64,000 nucleotides of DNA from Sulfitobacter sp. DFL-14 (GTDB lineage: Bacteria > Pseudomonadota > Alphaproteobacteria > Rhodobacterales > Rhodobacteraceae). The position numbers and the translations under genes are program-made. Below the pieces are notes generated by a model, which saw only the letters and a list, made by a program, of their open reading frames with translations, had not been told where the DNA came from and made no database searches. The stretch covers positions 255,081 through 319,080 of the forward strand of contig NZ_QBFD01000022.1 in NCBI RefSeq assembly GCF_003335585.1, read 5' to 3'. How positions within the stretch are numbered: the stretch's first letter is position 1; every line of letters starts with the position of its first letter. Positions 7,757 to 16,131 of this stretch are shown piece after piece.

Positions 7757-9784
7757 TCAGTCCTTCACGCGGATCAGAATGTTCATATATTGGTCGATCT
7801 TCGCGGTGGCGCCGGGGGGGACCACCACGGTTGAATCGACCTGTTCGACGATGGCCGGGCCGGTGAATTCCGCGCCCGCCTTCATGGTGGCGCGGTCATA
7901 GACATCGGTGCGGCAGCTTTTCCCCTTGAACCAGACATCGCGCTGGCTGGCGGGGTCCGGCGCGTGCGGCGTCACCTCGAAGGAGGGCAGCTCGGCCTTT
8001 TGCACCACGCCGGTGGCCTTGACGCCCACCCGGAATATGCTGACCGGCGCATCCTCGCGGCGGAAGTTGTATTCGCGTTCGTGTTCATCGTGGAAGCCGC
8101 GCACGAGGTCTTCGGTGCTGGTGATCGTCGCGGGGGCGGAGACGGCGAGCGAGCGCCACTGGCCCTGATACATCATCTCTACCGTGCGCTGCAGGACGGT
8201 GTTTTCGGGGGCGACATCCTCGTGACGCAGCCGGTCGACGGCTTCCTTTTCGATCCGCGCAAAGGCGGCTTCGAGGTCTTCGGGCACGGTTTGCGAGGCA
8301 TCGGCCATGAAGCTGTCGGAAAAGTCGTGCTGGATGTCGACCAGCAGGCAGCCCATCGCCGAGGTCACGCCGGGGTTCGGCGGCACGATCACCACCGGGA
8401 TGGAAAGCTCTTTGGCCACCGCGGCCCCGTGCAGGGCGCCTGCGCCGCCAAAGGCCACCAGGGCAAAGTCGCGCGGATCGTGGCCGCGGCTGATCGAGAG
8501 CAGGCGCACGGCGTTGGCCATATTCGCATTGGCCACGTCGATGACCGCCTCTGCGGCCTCGTGCAGTTCCATGTCGAAAGGCGCGGCCACGGTTTCGCGG
8601 ATTGCCTTTTCCGCCAGACCCGCGTCCAGCGTGATGTCGCCCCCGGCAAGGCTGTGGCCCAGACGGCCCAGCACCACATTGGCATCGCTGTTGGTGGCGA
8701 CCTCATTGCCGTTGGAATAGCAGGCGGGGCCGGGGAAGGCCCCTGCCGATTGCGGCCCGTTGCGCAGCGAGCCGCCTTCGTCCTTCCAGGCCAGCGAGCC
8801 GCCGCCGGCGCCGATGGTCAGCACTTCGATGGAAGGAAAGCGGATCGGGTAGCCGTATTCGATGTACCAATCCTTGGTCACTGTGGAATTGCCCTGAAAG
8901 CAAAGCGAGACATCGGTGGAGGTGCCGCCCATGTCAAAACCGATGGAGTTTTCATAGCCGCAGAGGTTGCCGATAAAGCGGCTGGCCAGCGCCCCCGCCG
9001 CAATGCCGGACCCCGCCAGACGCGCGGCAAAATCCTTGACGCTGGCCGGGGTCATCACGCCGCCGCCGGTGTGCAGCAGCAGCAGGTCGCGGGTATAGCC
9101 GCCCTCCGCCAGCTTGTCGCCCAGCCGGGAGACGTAATCGACCACCACCGGAGAGACCACGGCATTCACCATGGTGGTTGAAAAACGCTCGTGTTCGAAG
9201 ATTTCCGGCATGATCTGCGAGGAGATGGAAATATGCACATCCGGCATTTCCGCGCGCAGGATGTCGCGCATCCGGACCTCGTGGTCGCCGTTGACGTAGG
9301 AATTGATGAAACAGACCGCGATGGCCTTTACGTCCCGCTTTTTGAGGATCCGGGCCACGCGGCGGGCCTCGGCCTCGTCCAGTTCGGTGATGACCTTGCC
9401 TGCCGCGTCGATCCGTTCCTTCACGGTTAACCGGTCGCGGCGCGGGATATAGGGTTTGGCGACATCCTTGTAGGTGTCCCAGAGATCCTCCTTGTTGGAG
9501 CGGCGGATCTCGACCACATCGCGGAAGCCTTCGGTGCAGACCATCGCCGCGCGGGGCAGTTTGCGGGTGATCAGCGCATTGGTGGCCACCGTGGTGCCAT
9601 GGGAAAACATCGTGACATCCGCGAGGTCGATCCCGGCATCCGAAATGCCCGTCATGATGGCGCGCATCGGATCATCGGGGGTCGAGGGGGTCTTTTCGAT
9701 CCGGATCTGGCCGGTGTCTTCGTCCATGATGCAGACATCGGTGAAGGTGCCCCCGACGTCGACTGCGACTCTCGTTTTTGTCAT
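7757..9784 (-). CDS. hyuA: Hydantoinase A/oxoprolinase family protein (HyuA)
   Basis: 675-residue subunit with an actin-like ATPase fold: VAVDVGGTFTDV at the N-terminus (phosphate-1), later GFDMGGTSTDVSL and AFGGAGALHG. It belongs to HyuA/oxoprolinase/acetone-carboxylase beta proteins, which activate the ring substrate with ATP. The ATG at 9784 has an AGGAAAG ribosome site and starts directly before the family's first strand; a 22-residue upstream extension is unsupported. The leader between it and the AraC gene carries an unusual set of inverted repeats. Confidence 0.92.
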   Translation of the reverse strand: MTKTRVAVDVGGTFTDVCIMDEDTGQIRIEKTPSTPDDPMRAIMTGISDAGIDLADVTMFSHGTTVATNALITRKLPRAAMVCTEGFRDVVEIRRSNKEDLWDTYKDVAKPYIPRRDRLTVKERIDAAGKVITELDEAEARRVARILKKRDVKAIAVCFINSYVNGDHEVRMRDILRAEMPDVHISISSQIMPEIFEHERFSTTMVNAVVSPVVVDYVSRLGDKLAEGGYTRDLLLLHTGGGVMTPASVKDFAARLAGSGIAAGALASRFIGNLCGYENSIGFDMGGTSTDVSLCFQGNSTVTKDWYIEYGYPIRFPSIEVLTIGAGGGSLAWKDEGGSLRNGPQSAGAFPGPACYSNGNEVATNSDANVVLGRLGHSLAGGDITLDAGLAEKAIRETVAAPFDMELHEAAEAVIDVANANMANAVRLLSISRGHDPRDFALVAFGGAGALHGAAVAKELSIPVVIVPPNPGVTSAMGCLLVDIQHDFSDSFMADASQTVPEDLEAAFARIEKEAVDRLRHEDVAPENTVLQRTVEMMYQGQWRSLAVSAPATITSTEDLVRGFHDEHEREYNFRREDAPVSIFRVGVKATGVVQKAELPSFEVTPHAPDPASQRDVWFKGKSCRTDVYDRATMKAGAEFTGPAIVEQVDSTVVVPPGATAKIDQYMNILIRVKD

Positions 9785-9837
9785 CTCTGCTTTCCTACTT
9801 CGGTTGAGGCCACAGATGCCGGCAAGCCGGTATCGTT

Positions 9838-9884
9838 CACCCGAAAGCACAGCTTTGGGTGGTGGCGCATTTTACTTTCGGGTG
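9838..9884 (-). promoter_or_regulatory. Nested inverted repeats in the hyuA leader
   Basis: CACCCGAAAG at 9838-9847 and CTTTCGGGTG at 9875-9884 form a perfect 10-bp inverted repeat. A third element, GCTTTGGGTG just inside, can pair with the first copy instead through a stem with one bulge. It lies between the AraC stop and the hyuA ribosome site, so it may be an AraC operator, an araC terminator or a switchable leader structure. Confidence 0.4.
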
Positions 9885-9886
9885 CG

Positions 9887-10849
9887 TCAGCTTCGGGCCA
9901 TGGCCTCCAGCCGGGTTTGTTTTCTGGTATCGGTCGGGGTGCAGCCGAACCGGGTTCTGTAGTGTTTGCAGAACTGCGCCTGGTCGTAGAACCCCCATTT
10001 ATGGGCGATCTGGGCCATGGTGCTGGTGTTGTTCACCATGCGCAGCATCTCGTGGCAGCGGGTCAGCCGTTTGTCGCGGATGTAGCCGACCACCGAATGA
10101 TCATTCTCGGCAAAGAGCCGTTGCAGATAGCGCAGCGAGATGCCGCAGGATTCCGCCACGACCTGGGAGTTCAGGTTGGGATTGGCGAGGTTGTCGCGGA
10201 TGTATTGTTCTGCCCGCTGCAAATGCGCCGCGCGGATCGTCGAGGCGCTGCTGTCGAGGATACGGTTGTCGCTGCGCATCGACAGGCACAGAAGGTCCAG
10301 CAGGTGCTGCCCGGCCATTTCCCGGGCGGCGTCGCCGATCAGTTCAATGCTTTCGATGGTATTGCGCACCGACCCCAGGAAATAGGAACCCACCCCCGAG
10401 CTGGCGTCAAAGGTCAGCGCGCCAAGCCGGTCGGTGGCGCCCAGCCGCGAGCGCACGCTGGCGGTGGGCACCTTGAGCACCCAGAGCTTGTTGGCCTGCA
10501 CATGGGAGAATTCATAAGGCAGGTCCCCGCGCTCCACCAGGAAGCTGCCGGGGCTGCAGCTGGTGTCGCGGGCCCCCTGCTGGAAGCAGACATCCGATTT
10601 ATGCGGGATGGTGATCAGCAGGCTGCTTTCCTGCTCGTTGGCGAAATGCGACCTGGTGCGGATGTATTTGACGCCGTCGCAGTTCATTTCGGACAGGCCG
10701 AGGTTGCCCAGCCGCCAGGACTGCAAAGAGCCCTTGAAGGTTTCGGGCCGGGCGCATTTTGCCGAGAGCGGGAAATAGGTGTCGGACAAGGTCCGGGTCC
10801 AGACTTCGTCCTTGGTCATTGTACTGCAATGGTCCGTCGAAAAATACAT
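9887..10849 (-). CDS. AraC family transcriptional regulator
   Basis: 320 aa. The C-terminal third (about residues 215-315) is a double helix-turn-helix AraC domain: NLNSQVVAESCGISLRYLQR then MAQIAHKWGFYDQAQFCKHY and FGCTPTD. The N-terminal part resembles the cupin-like AraC_binding_2 domain. The ATG at 10849 has GGGGAGAAG upstream; a longer frame exists but lacks such a site. Its place inside the hyuAB/transporter block points to local activation of these genes by the pathway substrate (inference). Confidence 0.9.
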   Translation of the reverse strand: MYFSTDHCSTMTKDEVWTRTLSDTYFPLSAKCARPETFKGSLQSWRLGNLGLSEMNCDGVKYIRTRSHFANEQESSLLITIPHKSDVCFQQGARDTSCSPGSFLVERGDLPYEFSHVQANKLWVLKVPTASVRSRLGATDRLGALTFDASSGVGSYFLGSVRNTIESIELIGDAAREMAGQHLLDLLCLSMRSDNRILDSSASTIRAAHLQRAEQYIRDNLANPNLNSQVVAESCGISLRYLQRLFAENDHSVVGYIRDKRLTRCHEMLRMVNNTSTMAQIAHKWGFYDQAQFCKHYRTRFGCTPTDTRKQTRLEAMARS

Positions 10850-10902
10850 CGTCTTCTCCCCTGTCGGCCGTGCTCTGGCGTGAACCGGCCGACTCGTTGA
10901 AT

Positions 10903-11052
10903 TCAACCTATCTTATCGCCTTTCGAATACTTGGCGATTTGCGCATAAAGCTTTGCCCCGCGCCCGGCAAAGCGCCATTCGGTCACGCGGGTCCGGTCGT
11001 TCCGGATAAAGACCTTGCCGACGGCGGTTCCGGCTGCGGTTGTTTCACACAT
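10903..11052 (-). pseudogene. Short cupin-like remnant (49 codons)
   Basis: A 49-codon frame with a good ribosome site (GGAAAGGAC before the ATG at 11052), 14 nt after the last permease. The peptide starts MCETTAAGTAVGKVFIRNDR and continues TRVTEWRFAGRG. The VTEWRF segment resembles the first strand of small cupins, which normally run about 100 residues with a His-rich barrel; here the barrel is missing and the frame stops after KYSKGDKIG. Most likely a truncated cupin gene that kept its start. It could instead be a real small protein; the cupin assignment is from memory of the family. Confidence 0.5.
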
Positions 11053-11066
11053 GATCTGTCCTTTCC

Positions 11067-12050
11067 TTACCGTCCACGGGTTCGATAGGCGTCGAGTGCC
11101 GCGCCGAATATCAGGATTGCCCCGATCACCACCGGCTGCAAGGAACCGTTGATCTGTTGCAGGTTCATCCCGATCGACAGGCAGGTGATCAGCAAGGCGC
11201 CATAGATCGGGGCGGAGATCGTCCCGGTGCCGCCGCGCAGGGATGCGCCGCCGATGACCGCCGCCGCGATGCTGCTGAGGACCAGCGAGGTGCCCAAGTT
11301 CGGTTCCCCCGATCCGGTCTGCGCGGTCATCAGCAAGCCTGCAATCGCGGCCAGGATGCCGCTGGTGACATAGGCAAAGAACAGATGTTCGCGCACCCGC
11401 CGTCCGCCGACATGGGCGACTTCGTTGCTGTCGCCGAGCACATAGAGAACCCGGCCATGCACGGTGCGGGTCAGCATGAAATGCAGCGCCCAGGCCACCG
11501 CGCCTGCGATGACCAGCGGGATCGGCAGCGCCAGGATCTTCATCTGGTTCAGGGCAAAGCTGAACCCTTCGGGCAGGTTGAAGATCGGAAAGCCGCCTGA
11601 AACCGTTGTAGCGATGCCGGTGAAGATGCTCATCGTGGCAAGGGTGACGATGAAGGGGTTGATCCGCGCATAGGCCACAAGCGCCCCGTTGATCGCGCCC
11701 AGGGCCGCGCCGATGGCCAGGCCGGTGCAGACCCCTGCAAAGACGCCGATCCCGGTGCCGAGACCGGGCAGCAGGCTGGTCATCACCATCGAGGACACCA
11801 CAGACACCAGCGAGACATTGGCCCCCACCGACAGGTCAAAGCCCCGGGTGATGATGACAACAAGCTGTGCCGCCGCGACAAAGAAGAACAGCGAGGATTG
11901 CTTCATGATGTTGACGACATTGCCGCCGGAGATCATCGCGGGCTGCAGGGCGGCAAAGAACACCACCACCCCGATGATCGCCAGCGGCAAGAGCAGATGC
12001 GGGGCGATGGCGCGCATGTCCAGCGGGGTGCTTTGGGTCTCGTCAGCCAT
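11067..12050 (-). CDS. Sugar-type ABC transporter permease (RbsC-like) 2
   Basis: Inner-membrane permease, 327 aa from ATG 12050, with about ten hydrophobic segments of the BPD_transp_2 family (RbsC/XylH). Typical motifs are VIITRGFDLSVGANVSLVSV and AAVIGGASLRGGTGTI. The start was chosen at MADETQ; it overlaps the preceding permease by 8 nt. With the other permease it would form a heterodimeric channel. The substrate is set by the TorT-like binding protein and is unknown. Confidence 0.9.
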   Translation of the reverse strand: MADETQSTPLDMRAIAPHLLLPLAIIGVVVFFAALQPAMISGGNVVNIMKQSSLFFFVAAAQLVVIITRGFDLSVGANVSLVSVVSSMVMTSLLPGLGTGIGVFAGVCTGLAIGAALGAINGALVAYARINPFIVTLATMSIFTGIATTVSGGFPIFNLPEGFSFALNQMKILALPIPLVIAGAVAWALHFMLTRTVHGRVLYVLGDSNEVAHVGGRRVREHLFFAYVTSGILAAIAGLLMTAQTGSGEPNLGTSLVLSSIAAAVIGGASLRGGTGTISAPIYGALLITCLSIGMNLQQINGSLQPVVIGAILIFGAALDAYRTRGR

Positions 12051-13047
12051 GTCCGGCCCTCCGGCTTTCGCGGTAGCTTTCGGCGGCCACCGCAATGACG
12101 ATCACGATGCCGATGATGATGATGTGGTATTTGCTGTCGATGCGGATCAGGCTCATCCCGTTGCTGAGCACCGACAGGAACAGCGCGCTGAGGGCGACCA
12201 TCGGGATGCGCCCCACCCCGCCTTTCAGGGCCACGCCGCCGATGACGGCCACGGAGATGCTTTCCAGCATCAGGTTGCTGCCAAGGGTCGCCTCGCCGGA
12301 GCCGACCCGCGCGGTCAGAAACAGCCCGACGATGCCCGCCAGCAGCGCGCTGAGGACATAGGCGGCCCAGATGTATTTGCGGGTGTTCAGCCCGGACAGC
12401 CGCGCCGCCTTTTCATTGCCGCCGACGGCATAGAAATAGCGGCCCAGCCGGGTCTGGGTCTGCATGTACCACAGCAGGCACAGCACAAGTGCCGCCGCAT
12501 AGACGATATAGGGCAGCCGGAACAGGCTGCCGCGCCCGATCTCGCGGGTGAAAAGCTCTGGCAGATCATAGATGGGCGTTCCGCCGGTCACATATCCGGC
12601 AATGCCCGCCGCCATGGTCATCGTGCCGATGGTCACCATGAAGGGAGAGATTTTCATCACGCTGACGAAGAACCCGTTGGCGAGGCCGACAAGGATGCCG
12701 GGGATCAGGCCCAGCAGGCATCCGAGGGCGACGATGACCGCCGTGCTTCCGATGCCGAGGTCCGCCAGCCAGACGATGGACAGCGCCGAGCTGACCGAGG
12801 TCAGCGCCACGATGGCCCCGACCGAGATGTCGAAACCGCCGACGATGATCACCAGCATCTGCCCGGCAGAGATGATCGACAGGAAAGAGGCGTTGCGCAG
12901 CACGTTGATCAGGTTCGAGCTGCGCAGGAACCGGGGCTCGTAAAGGGCAAGCAGCCCGCAGGTCACGATCAGCACGATGGGCAGGATCCCGATGGAGGCA
13001 AGTATCGGGTTGCGGCGCGCGGTGTTCCGGATGGTTTGAGCGGTCAT
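12043..13047 (-). CDS. Sugar-type ABC transporter permease (RbsC-like) 1
   Basis: 334-residue integral membrane protein of the BPD_transp_2 family, with VIIVGGFDISVGAIVALTSV and SVAVIGGVALKGGVGRIP at the expected places and a C-terminal SYRESRRAGHG tail. It follows the ATPase gene with almost no gap and overlaps the second permease. Two non-identical permeases are common in this transporter class. Confidence 0.9.
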   Translation of the reverse strand: MTAQTIRNTARRNPILASIGILPIVLIVTCGLLALYEPRFLRSSNLINVLRNASFLSIISAGQMLVIIVGGFDISVGAIVALTSVSSALSIVWLADLGIGSTAVIVALGCLLGLIPGILVGLANGFFVSVMKISPFMVTIGTMTMAAGIAGYVTGGTPIYDLPELFTREIGRGSLFRLPYIVYAAALVLCLLWYMQTQTRLGRYFYAVGGNEKAARLSGLNTRKYIWAAYVLSALLAGIVGLFLTARVGSGEATLGSNLMLESISVAVIGGVALKGGVGRIPMVALSALFLSVLSNGMSLIRIDSKYHIIIIGIVIVIAVAAESYRESRRAGHG

Positions 13048-13048
13048 C

Positions 13049-14641
13049 TTAATTCACCTCCCCCGCCGCTTGCGCCGCAGGTTCTTCATGGGCGAAGAAA
13101 TGCGACAGCAGGGCCTGTTCGGTCACCTCGTCGCCGTCCAGCTCTCCGACGATGGCGCCTTCACGCATCACGATGACCCGGTGCGACATATGCATGACCT
13201 CTGCCAGTTCGGAGGAGGCGATCACCACCGCCTTGCCTGCTTCGGTCAGCGTCTTGATCACATCGTAGATTTCCAGCTTGGCCTGGATGTCGACGCCGAC
13301 TGTCGGTTCATCGAAGAGAAAGATGTCGAACTCCCGCGACAGGCCGCGCGCGATCATCAGCTTTTGCTTGTTGCCGCCGGACAATTGATCGGCCCTGGCG
13401 TTCAGCCCGGGCGTGCGGATTTTCAGTTTCTCGATGATTTCTTTCGCAAAGGACCTTTCGGCGGGCCGTTTGAGCAGCATGCCGCGACGGGAGAATTTTT
13501 CGTCATCTAGGGCAGCGACCGTGCTGTTGCTGATCAGGTTCTGGCTCATCGCCAGACCTTCGGTCGCGCGGTCGGAGGGGAAATAGCAGATGCGGTTGTT
13601 CAGCGCCTTGCGGGGGGAGTGGCGCTCAAGCCTTGTGCTGCCGCAGGTGATCTGGCCGCTGGAAAGCGGCTCCAGCCCGAAGGCCGCGCGCAGCACTTCG
13701 GACTTGCCGCAGCCCGCCAGGCCGGCAAAGCCCAGAACCTCGCCCCGGCGCACGCTGAAGCTCAGGTCATGGGCCATGCCGCGCTGCAGGGTGACGCCCT
13801 CGAACTGCATGAGCGTGTCGCCAGCAGAGCGGGTGATCTCGGGAAAGAATTCGTCGAAGGTGCGCCCGGTCATCAGTTGAACCAGTTCTTTCTCGCTTGT
13901 GTCGGCCATTTGGACAGTGTCGATGTATTTGCCGTCCCTGAGCACCGTGACGCGATCCGCGAGCCGCGAAATCTCGGGCATGCGGTGCGAGACATAGACA
14001 ATGCCCAGGCCATCGGCGCGCAATTGTTCGATGATGTCGAAAAGCTGGGCAGCTTCCTGATCGGTGAGCGAGGCGGTGGGTTCATCCAGGATCAGCACCC
14101 GGCAGTCCCAGAGCAGGGCCTTTGCGATCTCCACCATCTGCTGGTGGGCGCGGCGCAGGTTGCGCACCCTGGCGCGCGGATCAAGGGCAAAGCCCAGACG
14201 GTCCAGCACCGCATGCACCTTGCGGCGCATTTCGGTTTTGGCAAGCCGCAGGCCCTGCACCAGCTCGTGGCCCAGAAACAGGTTCTCCTCGACCGTCATT
14301 TCGGGGATCAGGCTGAATTCCTGAAACACGATGCTGACGCCCTTGTCATGGGCCAGTGCCGGGGTCATCACCGAGACCGGTTCGTCAAAAAGACGGTAGC
14401 TGCCGCTGTCAAACCCCTGCACGCCGCAGATGATCTGGATCAGCGTCGATTTCCCCGCCCCGTTCTCACCGAACAGGACGTGGATTTCACCGGCGCGAAG
14501 CTCGAACTGCATGCCCTGCAAGGCCTTGAAAGCGCCATAGGATTTGTCGAGGTCGCGCAGTTCGATCAATGTTTCCCCGGCCTTATGCGCGGGATGGCCG
14601 GACGCAAGTGCTGCGTCCGGTTCAATCATGTGTTCTGTCAT
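13049..14641 (-). CDS. Sugar-type ABC transporter ATPase with two ABC domains (RbsA-like)
   Basis: 530 aa, two fused nucleotide-binding domains. Domain 1 has Walker A GENGAGKSTL (near residue 60) and Walker B VLILDEPTASL. Domain 2 has the degenerate P-loop GLAGCGKSEVLRA, LSGGNKQKLMIARGL and FDEPTVGVD. The degenerate second site is normal for RbsA/MglA proteins. It energises import with the two permeases and the periplasmic protein encoded just upstream. Confidence 0.93.
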   Translation of the reverse strand: MTEHMIEPDAALASGHPAHKAGETLIELRDLDKSYGAFKALQGMQFELRAGEIHVLFGENGAGKSTLIQIICGVQGFDSGSYRLFDEPVSVMTPALAHDKGVSIVFQEFSLIPEMTVEENLFLGHELVQGLRLAKTEMRRKVHAVLDRLGFALDPRARVRNLRRAHQQMVEIAKALLWDCRVLILDEPTASLTDQEAAQLFDIIEQLRADGLGIVYVSHRMPEISRLADRVTVLRDGKYIDTVQMADTSEKELVQLMTGRTFDEFFPEITRSAGDTLMQFEGVTLQRGMAHDLSFSVRRGEVLGFAGLAGCGKSEVLRAAFGLEPLSSGQITCGSTRLERHSPRKALNNRICYFPSDRATEGLAMSQNLISNSTVAALDDEKFSRRGMLLKRPAERSFAKEIIEKLKIRTPGLNARADQLSGGNKQKLMIARGLSREFDIFLFDEPTVGVDIQAKLEIYDVIKTLTEAGKAVVIASSELAEVMHMSHRVIVMREGAIVGELDGDEVTEQALLSHFFAHEEPAAQAAGEVN

Positions 14642-14647
14642 GAGGGG

Positions 14648-15697
14648 TTACTCGACCGCGTAGACGGGTTCCCAATCCGCGGGGGCGAACGAGCGGCTCA
14701 TGTCGAAGCTGTCGATGTTGTCCTTGGTCAGCACGGTCATCGAGGGGTTGAGTTCCACCAGGTGATCCTTGCCTTCCAGAATGCGCACGGCGAGGTCCAT
14801 GGCGATGCGCGCTTCCATGACGGGGGATTCCGTTACCGTGGCGGTCACGACGCCGGATTTGACCAGATCGACCATCCCTTCGTTCGAATAATAGGCCGCG
14901 ATCAGGGCATCGTCGTTGCCGGCTTCTTCCAGGGCCTGTTTGGCCACTTCGGCGGTGACAGCCGTGCCATAGATGATGTTCACGTCATCATAGGCCTGCA
15001 GGGCATCCTCGACCAGGCGCAGCTGGATGCTCTTGCCGGTGTCGCCGTATTTGGCTTCCAGCAGTTCGATGCCGCTGCCCTCGATGCCGCGCTCGACCCC
15101 TTCGGTCGATGCTTCGGCCCAGCCGGAGCCCTGCGGGCCGGGGAAGTGGACCATGCGCATGGGTTTGCCTTCGGTCATGTCCGCGAGGAATTTCGCGCCT
15201 GCCTCTGCGGCATCGTCGTAATTCGCAAAGATCCGCGCGCCTGCGACATCGCTCATCGGGTTGATGACACCGACCTGCACGATGCCCTTTTCGTTGCCTT
15301 CGGCCATGCTCTTGGCCAGACCCGCTTCGGAGATTGCACCGATCACGATGGCATCGACACCGAGCGCCACGCAGTCGTTATATTGGGACACCTGTTTGGC
15401 CGCTTCGGTATAGCCGCCCGCTTCGAGGATGGTCGCCTTGACGCCCAGCTGGCGGGCCTGATCGACGATGCCGTAGTTCACGCCGACCCAGTAACTGTCT
15501 TTCATATGCGGAAAGAGCACGCAGATGTGCCAGGGTTTCTCAGCCTTCTCCAGCCCCTGATAAGAGACGATTTCGCTGCCGCCACCGGCAGAGTTGACCA
15601 CGTCGAACGGCCAGATCGCATCCTGCGCGGCTGCCGTAGTGGTCAGACCCGCCGCAATCAGGGCGGCTGTCGAAATGCTGTTGAGTGTTTTCTTCAT
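14648..15697 (-). CDS. TorT-like periplasmic substrate-binding protein of an ABC transporter
   Basis: 349 aa with a Sec signal peptide (MKKTLNSISTAALIAAGLTT, cleavage near AAA/QD) and a type I periplasmic-binding fold. It resembles TorT, the periplasmic sensor of the TMAO system: LFPHMKDSYWVGVNYGI, KATILEAGGYTEAAKQ, and the C-terminal SRSFAPADWEPVYAVE align with TorT segments. Here it is first in an operon with RbsA/RbsC-type components and no TorS kinase, so it most likely delivers ligand to the transporter. The ligand is unknown and may be a small nitrogen compound, as suggested by downstream hyuAB and hydroxylase genes. Confidence 0.82.
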   Translation of the reverse strand: MKKTLNSISTAALIAAGLTTTAAAQDAIWPFDVVNSAGGGSEIVSYQGLEKAEKPWHICVLFPHMKDSYWVGVNYGIVDQARQLGVKATILEAGGYTEAAKQVSQYNDCVALGVDAIVIGAISEAGLAKSMAEGNEKGIVQVGVINPMSDVAGARIFANYDDAAEAGAKFLADMTEGKPMRMVHFPGPQGSGWAEASTEGVERGIEGSGIELLEAKYGDTGKSIQLRLVEDALQAYDDVNIIYGTAVTAEVAKQALEEAGNDDALIAAYYSNEGMVDLVKSGVVTATVTESPVMEARIAMDLAVRILEGKDHLVELNPSMTVLTKDNIDSFDMSRSFAPADWEPVYAVE

Positions 15698-15745
15698 GTT
15701 GGACTCCCAGTCTTGTTGATGAACAGCGCGGGTTGCTTTTTCGCA

Positions 15746-15856
15746 TTATAAGCGCCGATGTGGTGCGCCCGGCCTTCCGGCCCGGTTCGCCAATTTGGTC
15801 GTTGGTTGTAGTTCGCAGTATGAAACGGGCAGCGGACTTATTATTGGTTATAAGCG
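15746..15856. repeat. Two direct copies of TTATAAGCG
   Basis: TTATAAGCG occurs at 15746-15754 and 15848-15856, spaced 102 bp. On the minus strand the first copy reads CGCTTATAAT and includes the candidate -10 box. They could be operator half-sites for a second regulator such as the AraC protein. Confidence 0.4.
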
Positions 15857-15954
15857 GCCTTTCATGAAGAGATCAGCGAACATGCCCCTTTGGGCGTTGG
15901 GTGCGCATTGACACTTCAGGGCCGTCTGCCTGAGACTAGTCATCTCCCCGTGAT

Positions 15955-16001
15955 ATTGTAAAATACGATTTTCATACTCTTAATATCAGAAAATCGGATA
16001 T
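15955..16001. promoter_or_regulatory. Candidate LysR operator, copy A
   Basis: An 18-bp block starting ATTGTAAAATA (15955-15972) and a 16-bp block starting TCAGAAAA (15986-16001) match the blocks at 20470-20487 and 20501-20516 at 17/18 and 12/16 positions, with identical spacing and orientation. Inside is a perfect inverted repeat, CGATTTTC (15966-15973) and GAAAATCG (15989-15996). Both copies sit before leftward operons, and copy B adjoins a lysR gene, so the LysR product is the likely binder. Confidence 0.65.
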
Positions 16002-16100
16002 CTTTCACTGTCGTTTTCCTCCTTCTCCAGATCTCTCGTTCCGGTTGTGGTCTGGTGGCGGTCCGTGAACCGCGCGGCACCTGGCACCTGCGTGATGTGT

Positions 16101-16125
16101 CGAGGGTGGCGCCGGGCCACCCTCG
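16101..16125 (-). terminator. Hairpin at the 3' end of the pxp operon
   Basis: Perfect 10-bp stem, CGAGGGTGGC at 16101-16110 and GCCACCCTCG at 16116-16125, with a 5-nt loop, 6 nt past the pxpC stop codon. There is no T-run on the minus strand, so it may be a weak or Rho-assisted terminator or an mRNA-stabilising end. Confidence 0.55.
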
Positions 16126-16131
16126 GCGGTT

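Larger units (their letters stand above)
15698..16131. other. Long regulatory region before the TorT-like transporter operon
   Basis: 434 bp with no supported gene. It holds a TATAAT-like box on the minus strand (15750-15745) without a clear -35, two copies of TTATAAGCG, a bipartite site shared with the pxpA-lysR intergenic region, and a hairpin next to the pxpC stop codon. An activator-dependent leftward promoter is likely. Confidence 0.65.

Noticed and set aside
13619-15751. 710-codon plus-strand ORF opposite the transporter genes
   Set aside because: It spans the ATPase and binding-protein genes in antisense and has no family features; GC-rich codon use creates such open frames.
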